Origin: Ohtaekwangia koreensis
GTDB lineage: Bacteria > Bacteroidota > Bacteroidia > Cytophagales > Cyclobacteriaceae
DNA length: 64,000 nucleotides
Direction of reading: 5' to 3'
Assembly: GCF_900167975.1 (NCBI RefSeq)
Contig: NZ_FUZU01000005.1
Location: 377,001-441,000 of the forward strand
Numbering within the stretch: position 1 is the stretch's first letter; each line of letters opens with the position of its first letter. Positions 7,233 through 16,113 of the stretch are shown in pieces. A program made the translations under genes and the position numbers. Below the pieces are notes generated by a model that made no database searches, was not told where the DNA came from, and saw only the letters and a list, made by a program, of their open reading frames with translations.

Positions 7233-9326
7233 ATGCAGTATAAATATTTAGCATTGTGTTTTATGTTATTATCAGGGTCACTATGGGCACAGACCACTGA
7301 AGATAATACGTCATCGGGTGATCCATACAAATTCACCGTTGACCAGGATATACTTAATTTAAAGTTTGAAGGAGATGCCACCGTCAACATTCAGGGCGCT
7401 TCAGGTAAGCAGGAGGATGTAAACAAAACTCCCTATACCGCTACTGTTCTTACCCGCGAGGAAATTGAAAATGCAGGAGCGTTAACCATACCAGAGGCTC
7501 TTCGTTTGGCACCCGGATTATTCGTGCAGCAAACTGTTAATGGTTTGTATGAAGTATATATACAAGGTACAGAAGCATTACCAACGGTCAGTAACCTAAG
7601 CGATGCAAGAAGCAAAATGGTATTGGTAATGATTGATAACATGCCGGTTAATAATTATTTTGACGCAGGCGTGTTGTGGGAGACTTTGCCGGTAAGTCTG
7701 AACGATGTTGAAAGGATCGAGATTGTACGAAGTCCGGCAAATGTATTTTTCGGACGCGATGCTGCGAGTGGTGTGATCAACATCATCACCAGAACTCCGG
7801 AGAGTAATAAGATCAGCGTACAAGGTTCAGCGCAACGGAGTTTTGCTCCGAATGCCGCCAAGACAACCTTTAGCAATGCATCTGTGAGCCTTGGTATACG
7901 AGACAAATTCTTTGTGAGACTCTCGGGCAATTACAATAGCACGAGACGCTTTCAGGATGAACTTTATGTTTTTGGTGTACAAAGGTACGTTCCGAGTGAT
8001 TCACTACTTTTCTACCGATCGACTGCAGACAAAACCAATCTCTATGGAAGTCTTGCACGACAAGATTACGCGGTCAATGCTTTTCTTCGTTTTGTTCCAA
8101 ATGAAAATGTAGAAGTGACCGCGGCATTGGCGAACCAAAATTCAGAAGCGCAGACTATATATGAGGGCTTTGAAGAATTTGCATTAAGCCGCAGAACCTC
8201 TGTAACAAACTTTGCGAATTTCAATGCGAGAATTTACAAACTGAATGTGCAGGCTTCCTATACGTTTGGTGATCAAAACCTGGCCACCGGGTATCCGGGT
8301 TACCAGTTCGATATTCATAAGTTGAATAGCAGAATATACTATACCATCAATATCAAGAACTTCCGGATTATGCCCGGAGCGAGTTATCAGGAAACAGGTT
8401 TTAACGATGAAGGATATCATTCAACCGATGCGGTATATCCCGATATTATTCATGGTAATAGAAAACTTTCAAATTATGGTTTCTTTTTGAAGGGTGGCGC
8501 ATCTTTCCTGGAAGATAAACTCGTAGTAGATGGCGGTGTTCGCAAGGATTTTTTCAGTTCTAACGACCAATCACTGTTGAGTTATCAGGGTGCAGTGGCT
8601 TACAATCCAATTGAGCGGATCTTGCTTCGCGCGGCATACGCCAAAGGAGGTACTGGTAATTTTGCCAGGGATATATTTGACGAAAGCATCAGCACCACGG
8701 TGCAAGGAGTTTCCATACAAAGAGTAATCAATCCTGCGCTTACAGGTTCAACCGTCCGGAATATAGAGGTGGGCACCCGCGTTCAGGCTACTGACAAGAT
8801 ACTGGTAAGTATAGATTACTTCATGACCCGCACAACGAACCTTATACAAGGTCTTTCTTCAACTGACTCAAGCGGTTCAAATACATATGAGCGGGTGAAC
8901 GCAACAACAGTATTAAAACGGAATGGAATTACGCCCAGTGTAACGGCTAACTTCTCGAGTAAATTCAAACTCCGCGCATTTGCTACGCTACAGCATACCA
9001 ACTTTCAGAGTGATACAACGGTGAATCATAATAACTATACACCAAAATACTTTGGCGGTATCACCGGAACTTTTCGGACATTACTCGAGAAGCTCACTGT
9101 TGGTGCAAGTGTATACCTGTACGATTCGTATACTATGAAAACAACACGAGGCGAAGTTGTTCTGCCTTCTAAAGTTATACCAAACCTGAAGGTATCTTAC
9201 AAATTCTGGCAAGAAAGTACGGTATATATCAATGCACGGAATTTCCTGAATGACCAGAGTAAAGAGTATATATTTTCAGACGATGTACCGGCCATGTACC
9301 TCGTAGGCGTTAACCTGAATTTTTAA
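7233..9326 (+). CDS. TonB-dependent outer-membrane receptor
   Basis: Outer-membrane beta-barrel with a TonB-gated plug. The start at 7233 gives a signal peptide (MQYKYLALCFMLLSGSLWAQ); a Met at 7194 would add 13 residues, overlap the upstream gene by 26 bp and spoil the signal, so I reject it. The plug domain spans about residues 45-175 (PYTATVLTREEIENAGALTI, then ERIEIVRSPANVFFGRDAAS and GVINIITR). The remaining ~520 residues are barrel, ending in aromatic VGVNLNF. At 697 residues it is shorter than SusC proteins and lacks the CarboxypepD_reg extension; no SusD follows. Its stop codon directly abuts the phosphatase ATG, suggesting translational coupling with the Sia-like genes. The ligand is unknown. 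Confidence 0.9.
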   Translation: MQYKYLALCFMLLSGSLWAQTTEDNTSSGDPYKFTVDQDILNLKFEGDATVNIQGASGKQEDVNKTPYTATVLTREEIENAGALTIPEALRLAPGLFVQQTVNGLYEVYIQGTEALPTVSNLSDARSKMVLVMIDNMPVNNYFDAGVLWETLPVSLNDVERIEIVRSPANVFFGRDAASGVINIITRTPESNKISVQGSAQRSFAPNAAKTTFSNASVSLGIRDKFFVRLSGNYNSTRRFQDELYVFGVQRYVPSDSLLFYRSTADKTNLYGSLARQDYAVNAFLRFVPNENVEVTAALANQNSEAQTIYEGFEEFALSRRTSVTNFANFNARIYKLNVQASYTFGDQNLATGYPGYQFDIHKLNSRIYYTINIKNFRIMPGASYQETGFNDEGYHSTDAVYPDIIHGNRKLSNYGFFLKGGASFLEDKLVVDGGVRKDFFSSNDQSLLSYQGAVAYNPIERILLRAAYAKGGTGNFARDIFDESISTTVQGVSIQRVINPALTGSTVRNIEVGTRVQATDKILVSIDYFMTRTTNLIQGLSSTDSSGSNTYERVNATTVLKRNGITPSVTANFSSKFKLRAFATLQHTNFQSDTTVNHNNYTPKYFGGITGTFRTLLEKLTVGASVYLYDSYTMKTTRGEVVLPSKVIPNLKVSYKFWQESTVYINARNFLNDQSKEYIFSDDVPAMYLVGVNLNF

Positions 9327-11933
9327 ATGATAGACTTTGATACCATGATTCAAGGAACGAAACGATGGGTTGCTTTTTATTTGCTGGTGTCATGCATTGC
9401 AACGAGCACAGTAACGTATGCGCAGGAGCATCAGTCTCAGGATTCTGTGAAGGTGAATACACTTATCTCACAGGCTGCAGCATTGTTAAAAGAACACGAA
9501 ACCGATAAGTCTATATCCATCGCGAAAGAAGGCCTGGCCGCGTCTAAAAAGAATTCATATCTGGCAGGAGAAGCTCGTAGTTATCAACTTCTTGGTGATG
9601 CCCACAGCGAGAAGAAAGAATATATCGAAGCTCTGAAATGCTATCTGTCATCGCTCAAGGCATTTGATATTTTGAAACAGGATCGTTCGATCATTAATGT
9701 ATATACTTCCATTGGAACCTTGTATCAGCAGCAAAATGCTCATGTACAGGCCATAAAATATTTCGACCTGGCTTTGAAAAAAGTAGAGGCGGGTAATTAT
9801 GATTTGAAATTGAATGCGATTCTTCTTGAAAACATTGCATACTCCTATGAACAGGTTGAAGATTATCAGCAAACGATTCAATATAAAATCCGGCTTTTGT
9901 CTGTCTATAACCAACAGGCAAACAGAGATAAGACTATAGCGACCTATAAAGAACTTTCTTCACTTTGCGAACAGACCAAGCAGTACAGGCTCGCGCAAAA
10001 GTATAACACAGAACTTGCATCCATCTATGAAAAGAGTAACGATGTAGGCGGCTTATCAACAACCTACAATAATATAGGGTTTATTTATAAGCGTACCGGT
10101 GATATGAAGTCATCGATGGATTACTTCAGCAAGGTTATCGAACTTGTAAATCGGCAACCTAAAAATCTAAGTGAAGGTGATAAAGCAATTCTACACGTTA
10201 ATATAGGTGTAGCCTATACAAACCTGAAATTATATACTCGCGCGAAGGAACACTATGCTGTTGCACTGAAAATCCGCGAACGGCAAAAGGATGAAATCGA
10301 GATTGCCAACACGGACAATTATATAGCATCGAGCTACTATGTGAGTGGAAATACTTCGCGCGCATTGAAAGCAGTGAATGACGCAATAAAATTAGGAGAG
10401 GCAAACAATGCAGAAGAAGTGCTAGTAACAAGTTACCAGATTCTGCATCTCATTCACGATAAAGACAACAACGCTGCCAAAGCCCAGGCCTATCTTGAAA
10501 AGCATAAAGCATTAAAAGACAAGCTTTCGAAAGAAGCGAAAGCGCGAAAACAGCAGATGCTGGAACGGCAGTTGGAGATTGAAAAGAATGAAGAAGAAAT
10601 TAAAACATTACTGGCAGAGCAGGAACGTGAAGTAGTAGAGTCTGAGCGCAAGGAGAGTAAATTAAAACTACAGGAGAATGAGATAAAGCTTAAAGCGAAA
10701 GAGCTTGCTATACTAAAGCGTGATCAGGAATTGAAAGCGATTGAGTATAAAAATCAGGAACTGGAAAAGGAACATGCTGAGCAGGCACTGGTGCTGGCAC
10801 AGCAACAGCTTGAAGCGGAGAAGCGCAATCGTGAGTTAGAGATGCTTGAAAAGGAAAAGGAAATTCAGGATCAGAAGTTGAAGCGAAAAGCATTGGAAGA
10901 TGAAAAGCAGAAGAAAACTATTCAGCTTCTCGAAGCAGATAAGAAACTGAAAGATGAGCAGTTAAAAAATAGTTACTGGATTTTCGGCTTGTTTGCTTTG
11001 GTGCTTGGCATTATCGCGATCAGTTGGATACAGAAACGTAAAGCAAACCGGTTACTGCAACGGCAGCAGCACGAGATACAAGAGAAGAATGAAGCACTGG
11101 TTCAAAACATGGAAGAGCTTCGTTCAACTCAGGAAGTATTGAGCGAGCAGAAAGATCAGCTTGAAGTACAACATCAAAAGATAACGCATAGCATTCGGTA
11201 TGCCCAGCGCATTCAGCATTCTATACTTCCTTCTGACGCGTTCATGAAGAAAGTATTCCCTGAACATTTTATTACCTATCTGCCGAAAGATATAGTGTCT
11301 GGTGATTTTTACTGGGCAGCAGAGAAAGGCAACGTGAAAATTCTTTCGGTGGTTGATTGTACAGGTCACGGAGTGCCCGGTGCCTTGATGTCGATTGTCG
11401 GAAGTAATACGCTAAGTGAGTTGGTAAATGAAAAGAACTTTACGGATCCTGCACAGATTCTCAACCAGCTACACGAGGGCGTTCGGCATAAACTGAGTCA
11501 GGAAGAAAGTCAGAACCACGATGGGATGGACCTTGGTATATGCACGCTAGAGCAAAACGACAACGGATCGATACGATTGAAATTTTCAGGTGCCAAGCAA
11601 ACCCTATATATTATTTCGAGTGGCGAGTTACTGGAGATAGAAGGTGATCGTAAATCTATAGGCGGTGCAAATTCCGGATCATCGCGTGATTTCTCCAGAC
11701 ATGAAGTCGATCTTCAAAAAGGAGATATACTATATCTGACAACAGACGGATTTACAGATCAGAATAGTCCTGACCGTGTCAGGTTTAACAAGAAGCGTCT
11801 GCGGGCGCTCATCGTGGACGTTTATCAACAAAGCTTGCAGGAACAAAGGCAGTCCTTTGAGGAAGCGTTAGCTACACACCAGCAAGGTGCCGAGCAGCGC
11901 GATGACATTACGTTGATCGGTATAAAGCTTTAA
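9327..11933 (+). CDS. TPR / coiled-coil / TM / SpoIIE-type PP2C phosphatase (SiaA-like role)
   Basis: Membrane-anchored Ser/Thr phosphatase. A Sec signal (to about residue 35, ending VTYAQ) is followed by periplasmic TPRs (about 40-400), a very long Lys/Glu-rich coiled coil (about 400-548), one TM helix (about 551-569), a short cytoplasmic coiled coil, and a SpoIIE/PP2C domain (about 640-868). Metal-binding acidic residues are present: SGDFYW, D677 in VVDCTGHGVPGALM, D807 in TTDGFTD and D859/D860 in QRDDITLIG. Next come SiaB- and SiaC-like genes, so by analogy with Pseudomonas SiaA it should dephosphorylate the SiaC-like protein. SiaA itself uses a HAMP-type sensor, so the sensing part here differs. 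An ATG at 9345 is an alternative start. Confidence 0.88.
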   Translation: MIDFDTMIQGTKRWVAFYLLVSCIATSTVTYAQEHQSQDSVKVNTLISQAAALLKEHETDKSISIAKEGLAASKKNSYLAGEARSYQLLGDAHSEKKEYIEALKCYLSSLKAFDILKQDRSIINVYTSIGTLYQQQNAHVQAIKYFDLALKKVEAGNYDLKLNAILLENIAYSYEQVEDYQQTIQYKIRLLSVYNQQANRDKTIATYKELSSLCEQTKQYRLAQKYNTELASIYEKSNDVGGLSTTYNNIGFIYKRTGDMKSSMDYFSKVIELVNRQPKNLSEGDKAILHVNIGVAYTNLKLYTRAKEHYAVALKIRERQKDEIEIANTDNYIASSYYVSGNTSRALKAVNDAIKLGEANNAEEVLVTSYQILHLIHDKDNNAAKAQAYLEKHKALKDKLSKEAKARKQQMLERQLEIEKNEEEIKTLLAEQEREVVESERKESKLKLQENEIKLKAKELAILKRDQELKAIEYKNQELEKEHAEQALVLAQQQLEAEKRNRELEMLEKEKEIQDQKLKRKALEDEKQKKTIQLLEADKKLKDEQLKNSYWIFGLFALVLGIIAISWIQKRKANRLLQRQQHEIQEKNEALVQNMEELRSTQEVLSEQKDQLEVQHQKITHSIRYAQRIQHSILPSDAFMKKVFPEHFITYLPKDIVSGDFYWAAEKGNVKILSVVDCTGHGVPGALMSIVGSNTLSELVNEKNFTDPAQILNQLHEGVRHKLSQEESQNHDGMDLGICTLEQNDNGSIRLKFSGAKQTLYIISSGELLEIEGDRKSIGGANSGSSRDFSRHEVDLQKGDILYLTTDGFTDQNSPDRVRFNKKRLRALIVDVYQQSLQEQRQSFEEALATHQQGAEQRDDITLIGIKL

Positions 11934-11955
11934 TGATTCACATTACTCGTAACAT

Positions 11956-12507
11956 ATGGAAGAACGGAAGAATAAAAGTCTAATTGATTTGTACAGCACT
12001 ATGAATGATCAGGACATAATTGTTTACTATAAAGGGCCATTTGATGATATCATTCTTTCGGAGATCGGTAACAAAATCAGACGGAAGGCATTTGATTCTC
12101 CTAAAGCCGGCAAGCGGTTGTTTGCTGTATTCATGGAGCTCGCCCAGAATGTTTCATTGTATTCATTCGAGAAAAACAGACTGGAGTCAGTCGATCGCTG
12201 GGGTGTTGGTACACTCGTGGTTTATGAAACCACCACGTCCTATATACTGATGTCTGGCAACATGGTAAAGAACGAAGTTCTTGAACAGATCGTGAAGAAG
12301 TGTGAGGAGATTAACGGCTTGGATCATGAGAGTCTTCGTGCGATGAAACGGAAGTACCGTAGTTCAGAGTTACCTGCCGATCATAAAGGAGGAAATATAG
12401 GATTGATCCAGGTAGCATTAAAGTCTGATGCACCGTTGGACATTGAAGCGAAGAGGATTGATGATCAACATTCATTCTTCACTATATCGGTGAGTATTTT
12501 TAAATAA
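11956..12507 (+). CDS. siaB: SiaB-family protein kinase (DUF6272)
   Basis: Cytoplasmic 183-residue protein with a degenerate GHKL/HATPase fold, as in SiaB. The N-box-like motif MELAQNVSLYS lies at about residues 60-70 (E61, N65), and a glycine-containing region (SGNMV, then KGGNIGLIQVA) follows. In Pseudomonas aeruginosa SiaB phosphorylates SiaC on a Thr and SiaA reverses it. The gene lies 22 bp after the PP2C phosphatase and 91 bp before the SiaC-like gene, the expected order A-B-C. Anti-sigma-factor kinases of the SpoIIAB type are more distant relatives and the main alternative description. Confidence 0.85.
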   Translation: MEERKNKSLIDLYSTMNDQDIIVYYKGPFDDIILSEIGNKIRRKAFDSPKAGKRLFAVFMELAQNVSLYSFEKNRLESVDRWGVGTLVVYETTTSYILMSGNMVKNEVLEQIVKKCEEINGLDHESLRAMKRKYRSSELPADHKGGNIGLIQVALKSDAPLDIEAKRIDDQHSFFTISVSIFK

Positions 12508-12598
12508 CAGGACATATATGTTACTCGGATATCCATTGTATAAACCGTTTAACAACATAAAATAGAAATTTTTATTCGAGGCAAAGACACCAATTATT

Positions 12599-13006
12599 AT
12601 GGAAGATTTAACAATAGCAGGATCAAGAGATATATATTTCTCACCATCCGTTAATCTTAAAGCTGCAACCGGTGTATGCAGTATTTCAGGCGAGTCGTAT
12701 TTGGAGGAACCGTATGAGTTTTATAAAAAGATCGCCACGTGGTTTACAGATTACATTAAGCAGGGCGGTAAATCGATCGTGTTAGATCTGAAATTGAGTT
12801 ATTTTAATACAAGCTCCTCACGCGCTATTCTGGAGACACTGCGTGTACTCAAGGATATCCATCACAGTGGCAACGAAGTGATAATAAACTGGTATTATCC
12901 CAATCCGGATGATGATGAAATATTGATGGAGGGAGAGGATTTTCAGGAGGAATGTGGAATCCCGATCAACATGATTGAGTATGAACTGCAGGACAGCGAG
13001 AGTTGA
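12599..13006 (+). CDS. siaC: SiaC-family regulatory phosphoprotein (DUF1987)
   Basis: Small SpoIIAA/STAS-like phosphoprotein of 135 residues. The core LSYFNTSSSRAIL carries T71 at the place of the phosphorylated Thr of Pseudomonas SiaC. The region DVT-like LDLKLSYF beforehand and EVIINWYYPNPDDDEILMEG afterwards are typical of DUF1987. In Pseudomonas, unphosphorylated SiaC binds and activates the diguanylate cyclase SiaD. No GGDEF gene exists in this window, so the downstream partner here is unknown. A strong terminator follows, making this the last gene of the operon. Confidence 0.88.
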   Translation: MEDLTIAGSRDIYFSPSVNLKAATGVCSISGESYLEEPYEFYKKIATWFTDYIKQGGKSIVLDLKLSYFNTSSSRAILETLRVLKDIHHSGNEVIINWYYPNPDDDEILMEGEDFQEECGIPINMIEYELQDSES

Positions 13007-13009
13007 TAA

Positions 13010-13047
13010 AAAAATGGTTCATGCCTTCTACAGCGTGAACCATTTTT
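13010..13047. terminator. Bidirectional intrinsic terminator after siaC
   Basis: AAAAATGGTTCA (13010-13021) pairs perfectly with TGAACCATTTTT (13036-13047) around a 14-nt loop. The A- and T-runs flank both sides, so it can end both the Sia operon and the convergent GH5 gene. Confidence 0.85.
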
Positions 13048-13061
13048 GTTTGTGATATATA

Positions 13062-15839
13062 CTACTTCACAATAAACTTGTTACTATAAATTTCGTTTTT
13101 CAAAGCAAGTTCGATTATATATAGTCCGGCAGGTAAATCATCCAGAGCAATGTGCTGAATTTTATCCTTCGTAAGCGGATCACAACATTTCACTAGCATA
13201 CCACCTACCGTTCTTACAGATAAACTGGTGCCTGCACTATATGCCAAGTCGGGAAGCTCAACATTCAAACGCTTATCCGCTGGGTTAGGGTATATCTTCA
13301 ATGAGCCTTGCTTTCTTTTTTCAGTACCGCTGATGATATCAGCACCAAGAAACCGAAACCAGTTTATATTAAACTCGGGCTGTACGATACGAACGCGCAA
13401 TGTTCCCTGACCCTGAGTCAACTTTAATTTACCAGTTACAGTTTTCCAAGTCTGCCATCCGCCCGTTACAGGTATATCTATGGCCGTGCTGTTCAGTAGG
13501 GCACCCGTTGCAGAAAGTTGCTGGAACTCCAGTCTGCCAGCCTGACTCATGCATGCTACTCTCGCCTCCAAAGGATATATACCATCCAGTGGTACACGAA
13601 TGCGATACTCAAGGTAATCGCCAACACTGGTATGACCAACGTTTTGACCGCCGCCCGTATCAGTAGTGTTTTCAAGTTCCATCCCTTTGTTTACCACGAA
13701 AGCCTCGGCTTCAATTTTTGTCGGTATAGCAAAGTGAAAGGGAAGATTACTTTTAACTGAAAGGTCGCTAAAGTCTTCCAGTATAGTTCCGTCCGTAGCC
13801 TTCACAACGTCTGCCTGGTAACTTACCGTGATCGTATTGTTATCGAATACATCTTGTCCCAGTGTAACGAATATACGGCTTGGATTTGCGACATCAAGTT
13901 GAACATTACTAATGGGAGTATCTATTCCGTTGACTTTGGCGGTAAAGCCGTTGGCACTTGCAAGCGTTGCTGCTTCCACTTTTTTATTTACGGTAATATA
14001 TACTGTTTTACCACTGGGTGCTGTTTCGGAGAAGAGCGCTTTGAATGGAATCTCATTTATCTTTTTACTGAGCACGAATTTCATATAGCCCACATTGGCT
14101 CCTCCTTTTTCGAAACGGAATTTGAGTTTATGGGTACCTTTATACAGCACAACGTTACTAAGGGTTTGATTCGCCCAGGTTTGAAACCCTCCGCTGGAGG
14201 CAAGCGTTACAGGATCAACTATATCTATACCATCTACAGATAATCTGATCTTTCCGGTGTTATCTAAAGTAGCATAGCGAAGTATAACATTGTATGCGGC
14301 ACTTGAGTCCACGCGTACAGTATATTGGAGCCACTCGCCATCCTTTGTCCATCCTATATTATATCCATTTGATGCCGCATCCGTATCAGAAGTTGGCTGA
14401 ATATCCACACCATCATTCCGGTAACTGAAACCGCTGTTCCAGGCACTATAGCTTCCCGTAGTCACCTGGTAATTTGCAGTGTCAGTATCCGCGTAAGCAA
14501 ATCCATTTCTACCCAAGTCAAAATCTGACGCATAAATTATACCCGGCACCTTGTTGTTCGCAAAGGGTATAGTCGTTTTGCTTGTAACCTGACGAAACAT
14601 CGCATCGATCACATCTTTGCGATATATAGTGTTACCGATTTTCAGGTTCTCGGTCAGTTGCATCAATGCATTTTTCGCGAAATCAACGGTAGGCTTTGTG
14701 CCACCATTCTTCCAATAGTTCAGCAAGGTGTTGTAGTCGTTATTTTTAACAACAGTCATGGGATTTACAATGGAGTTTACTTTTTTAAGTGGCCACCATG
14801 CCCATCCTATTTTATTTGCTTCCATTAAGGCAATGGCATTGGTAAACCACGTATTCGAGTTTTCACCCGATTCGCCTAGCCATACCGGTAGGTTATTTTG
14901 CTCGCGGATATTAACAGCAAACTGAACCGAGCCTTGGTCGTTATTATTCCAGTACTTGTGAAAACTCGCAGCCATGTTGGAGTCCCACTTGGGTAATATA
15001 CCGTTGTAGTTATTGGCCCAGCAATTTCCTTCAATGAAAATGATATGGTTCTTGTCCACTTCGCGAATCGCAGCCGTAATCGCTATATATAGCTGACGAA
15101 GCGGAACATTGGTTGTTTCATCACATCCATTTTGATTTGCTCCAGGCGTGAAATTCCAGTTGGGTTCATTGATCAAGTCATATCCACCGATCCAGGGTTC
15201 GTTCGCATAGCGCTCTGCTAATTTTTTCCACAGCGCGATCGTCTTTTGTTTATTTGCATCACTTTCCCAAAGCGATGGTTTTGTTGCGTCATAGTCAGAT
15301 ATAGCGGCATCGTGCCCCTGACCACCGGGCGCTGCGTGAAGATCGAGGATGAGGTATATTTTATTTTTCGCGCACCATTTCAAAAGATTATCCGTCATGG
15401 CAAATCCTTTTTCAATCCAGGTATTCTGTCCCGCTATAGGTTCATTCTCGATCGGTAACGTGAACAAGTTGTAATGCATTGGCAATCGCACGGAGTTGAA
15501 TCCCCACGAGGCGAGTGAATCAATATCACGCTCGGTGCAATGATTGGCCAGCCAAGCATCATAAAATTGATTGGTATTTGCCTCACCAACCAGCTCCCGA
15601 ATCTTCGCGCGAATCTGGTGCTGTGGATTTGCAAAACTGTTGGTTTCCAGCATGTATCCTTCCTGCAGCATCCAACCACCTAAACCCATGCCTCTCAAAA
15701 TCACTTCATTGCCGTCCTTATCCACAATTTGTTTACCACTTGCGTGGAGATATTGAGCGAAGGTGCTTTCAGTTAAAAAAGTCGCGCACGCGAAAAAAAA
15801 GAGAACAATTTGGATTTTCCCATGTAAAAATACCTTCAT
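13062..15839 (-). CDS. T9SS-secreted GH5 glucanase with two CBM6 domains
   Basis: Secreted glycoside hydrolase of 925 residues. After a signal peptide (to ...STFAQ) a GH5 (beta/alpha)8 domain spans about 30-375, with the acid/base E225 in DLINEPNW and nucleophile E323 in VWLGESGE. The pattern GMGLGGWMLQEGYML resembles exo-beta-1,3/1,6-glucanase-type GH5 members. A CBM6 (about 435-575), a SbsA/Ig-like linker domain (about 580-690), a second CBM6 (about 705-845, [20 protein letters not shown]) and a Por-type T9SS sorting tail (from SLKIYPNPAD, about 848-925) follow. It is divergent from regulator 1 and shares architecture with the GH5 at 27.8 kb. Beta-1,3(1,6)-glucan is the favoured substrate; cellulose or mixed-linkage glucan cannot be excluded. 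Confidence 0.9.
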   Translation of the reverse strand: MKVFLHGKIQIVLFFFACATFLTESTFAQYLHASGKQIVDKDGNEVILRGMGLGGWMLQEGYMLETNSFANPQHQIRAKIRELVGEANTNQFYDAWLANHCTERDIDSLASWGFNSVRLPMHYNLFTLPIENEPIAGQNTWIEKGFAMTDNLLKWCAKNKIYLILDLHAAPGGQGHDAAISDYDATKPSLWESDANKQKTIALWKKLAERYANEPWIGGYDLINEPNWNFTPGANQNGCDETTNVPLRQLYIAITAAIREVDKNHIIFIEGNCWANNYNGILPKWDSNMAASFHKYWNNNDQGSVQFAVNIREQNNLPVWLGESGENSNTWFTNAIALMEANKIGWAWWPLKKVNSIVNPMTVVKNNDYNTLLNYWKNGGTKPTVDFAKNALMQLTENLKIGNTIYRKDVIDAMFRQVTSKTTIPFANNKVPGIIYASDFDLGRNGFAYADTDTANYQVTTGSYSAWNSGFSYRNDGVDIQPTSDTDAASNGYNIGWTKDGEWLQYTVRVDSSAAYNVILRYATLDNTGKIRLSVDGIDIVDPVTLASSGGFQTWANQTLSNVVLYKGTHKLKFRFEKGGANVGYMKFVLSKKINEIPFKALFSETAPSGKTVYITVNKKVEAATLASANGFTAKVNGIDTPISNVQLDVANPSRIFVTLGQDVFDNNTITVSYQADVVKATDGTILEDFSDLSVKSNLPFHFAIPTKIEAEAFVVNKGMELENTTDTGGGQNVGHTSVGDYLEYRIRVPLDGIYPLEARVACMSQAGRLEFQQLSATGALLNSTAIDIPVTGGWQTWKTVTGKLKLTQGQGTLRVRIVQPEFNINWFRFLGADIISGTEKRKQGSLKIYPNPADKRLNVELPDLAYSAGTSLSVRTVGGMLVKCCDPLTKDKIQHIALDDLPAGLYIIELALKNEIYSNKFIVK

Positions 15840-15957
15840 ATCAGAGCGTTGTTGTTTAGTTTGTATAACAATCGTTTTCGGATTTCAAGTATATTAGTTA
15901 TGATGAGTTAAATTTTCAATGCGGATACATCTAAAATACATCAGCGCGTTCTGCGGC

Positions 15958-15976
15958 CTACGTCTTCAATACTTCA
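15958..15976 (-). promoter_or_regulatory. Candidate glucan-regulator operator, site D
   Basis: Minus strand reads TGAAGTATTGAAGACGTAG: two half-sites (TGAAGTAT and AGACGTAG) with an 11-bp period, 119 bp before the GH5 start. Three similar direct repeats lie before SusC 1, the second GH5 and SusC 2. This is the most divergent copy. It lies in sequence that would be coding only if regulator 1 began at its first ATG (15919), which favours the later start. Confidence 0.45.
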
Positions 15977-16113
15977 TGAATGGCAGAGCTGCTGAAAATC
16001 AGCCATTTACTTTTAACGGAAGGGAAGCCATGAAAAGTAAGTTGATGAGCATGTTCGCGTGTGTCCGGAGTTTGATAGACCTCATTTATATACGCATATT
16101 GTCTCTTCAGAAA

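Noticed and set aside
12956-13060. Missing SiaD: search for GGDEF motif near the Sia genes
   Set aside because: No GGDEF/GGEEF or EAL motif appears in any plausible protein of the window, so no cyclase partner is claimed.
15919-16113. N-terminal extension of regulator 1 from the ATG at 15919
   Set aside because: The extra 65 residues have no signal or domain character, the signal peptide starts at 16114, and the region contains a putative operator for the divergent GH5.
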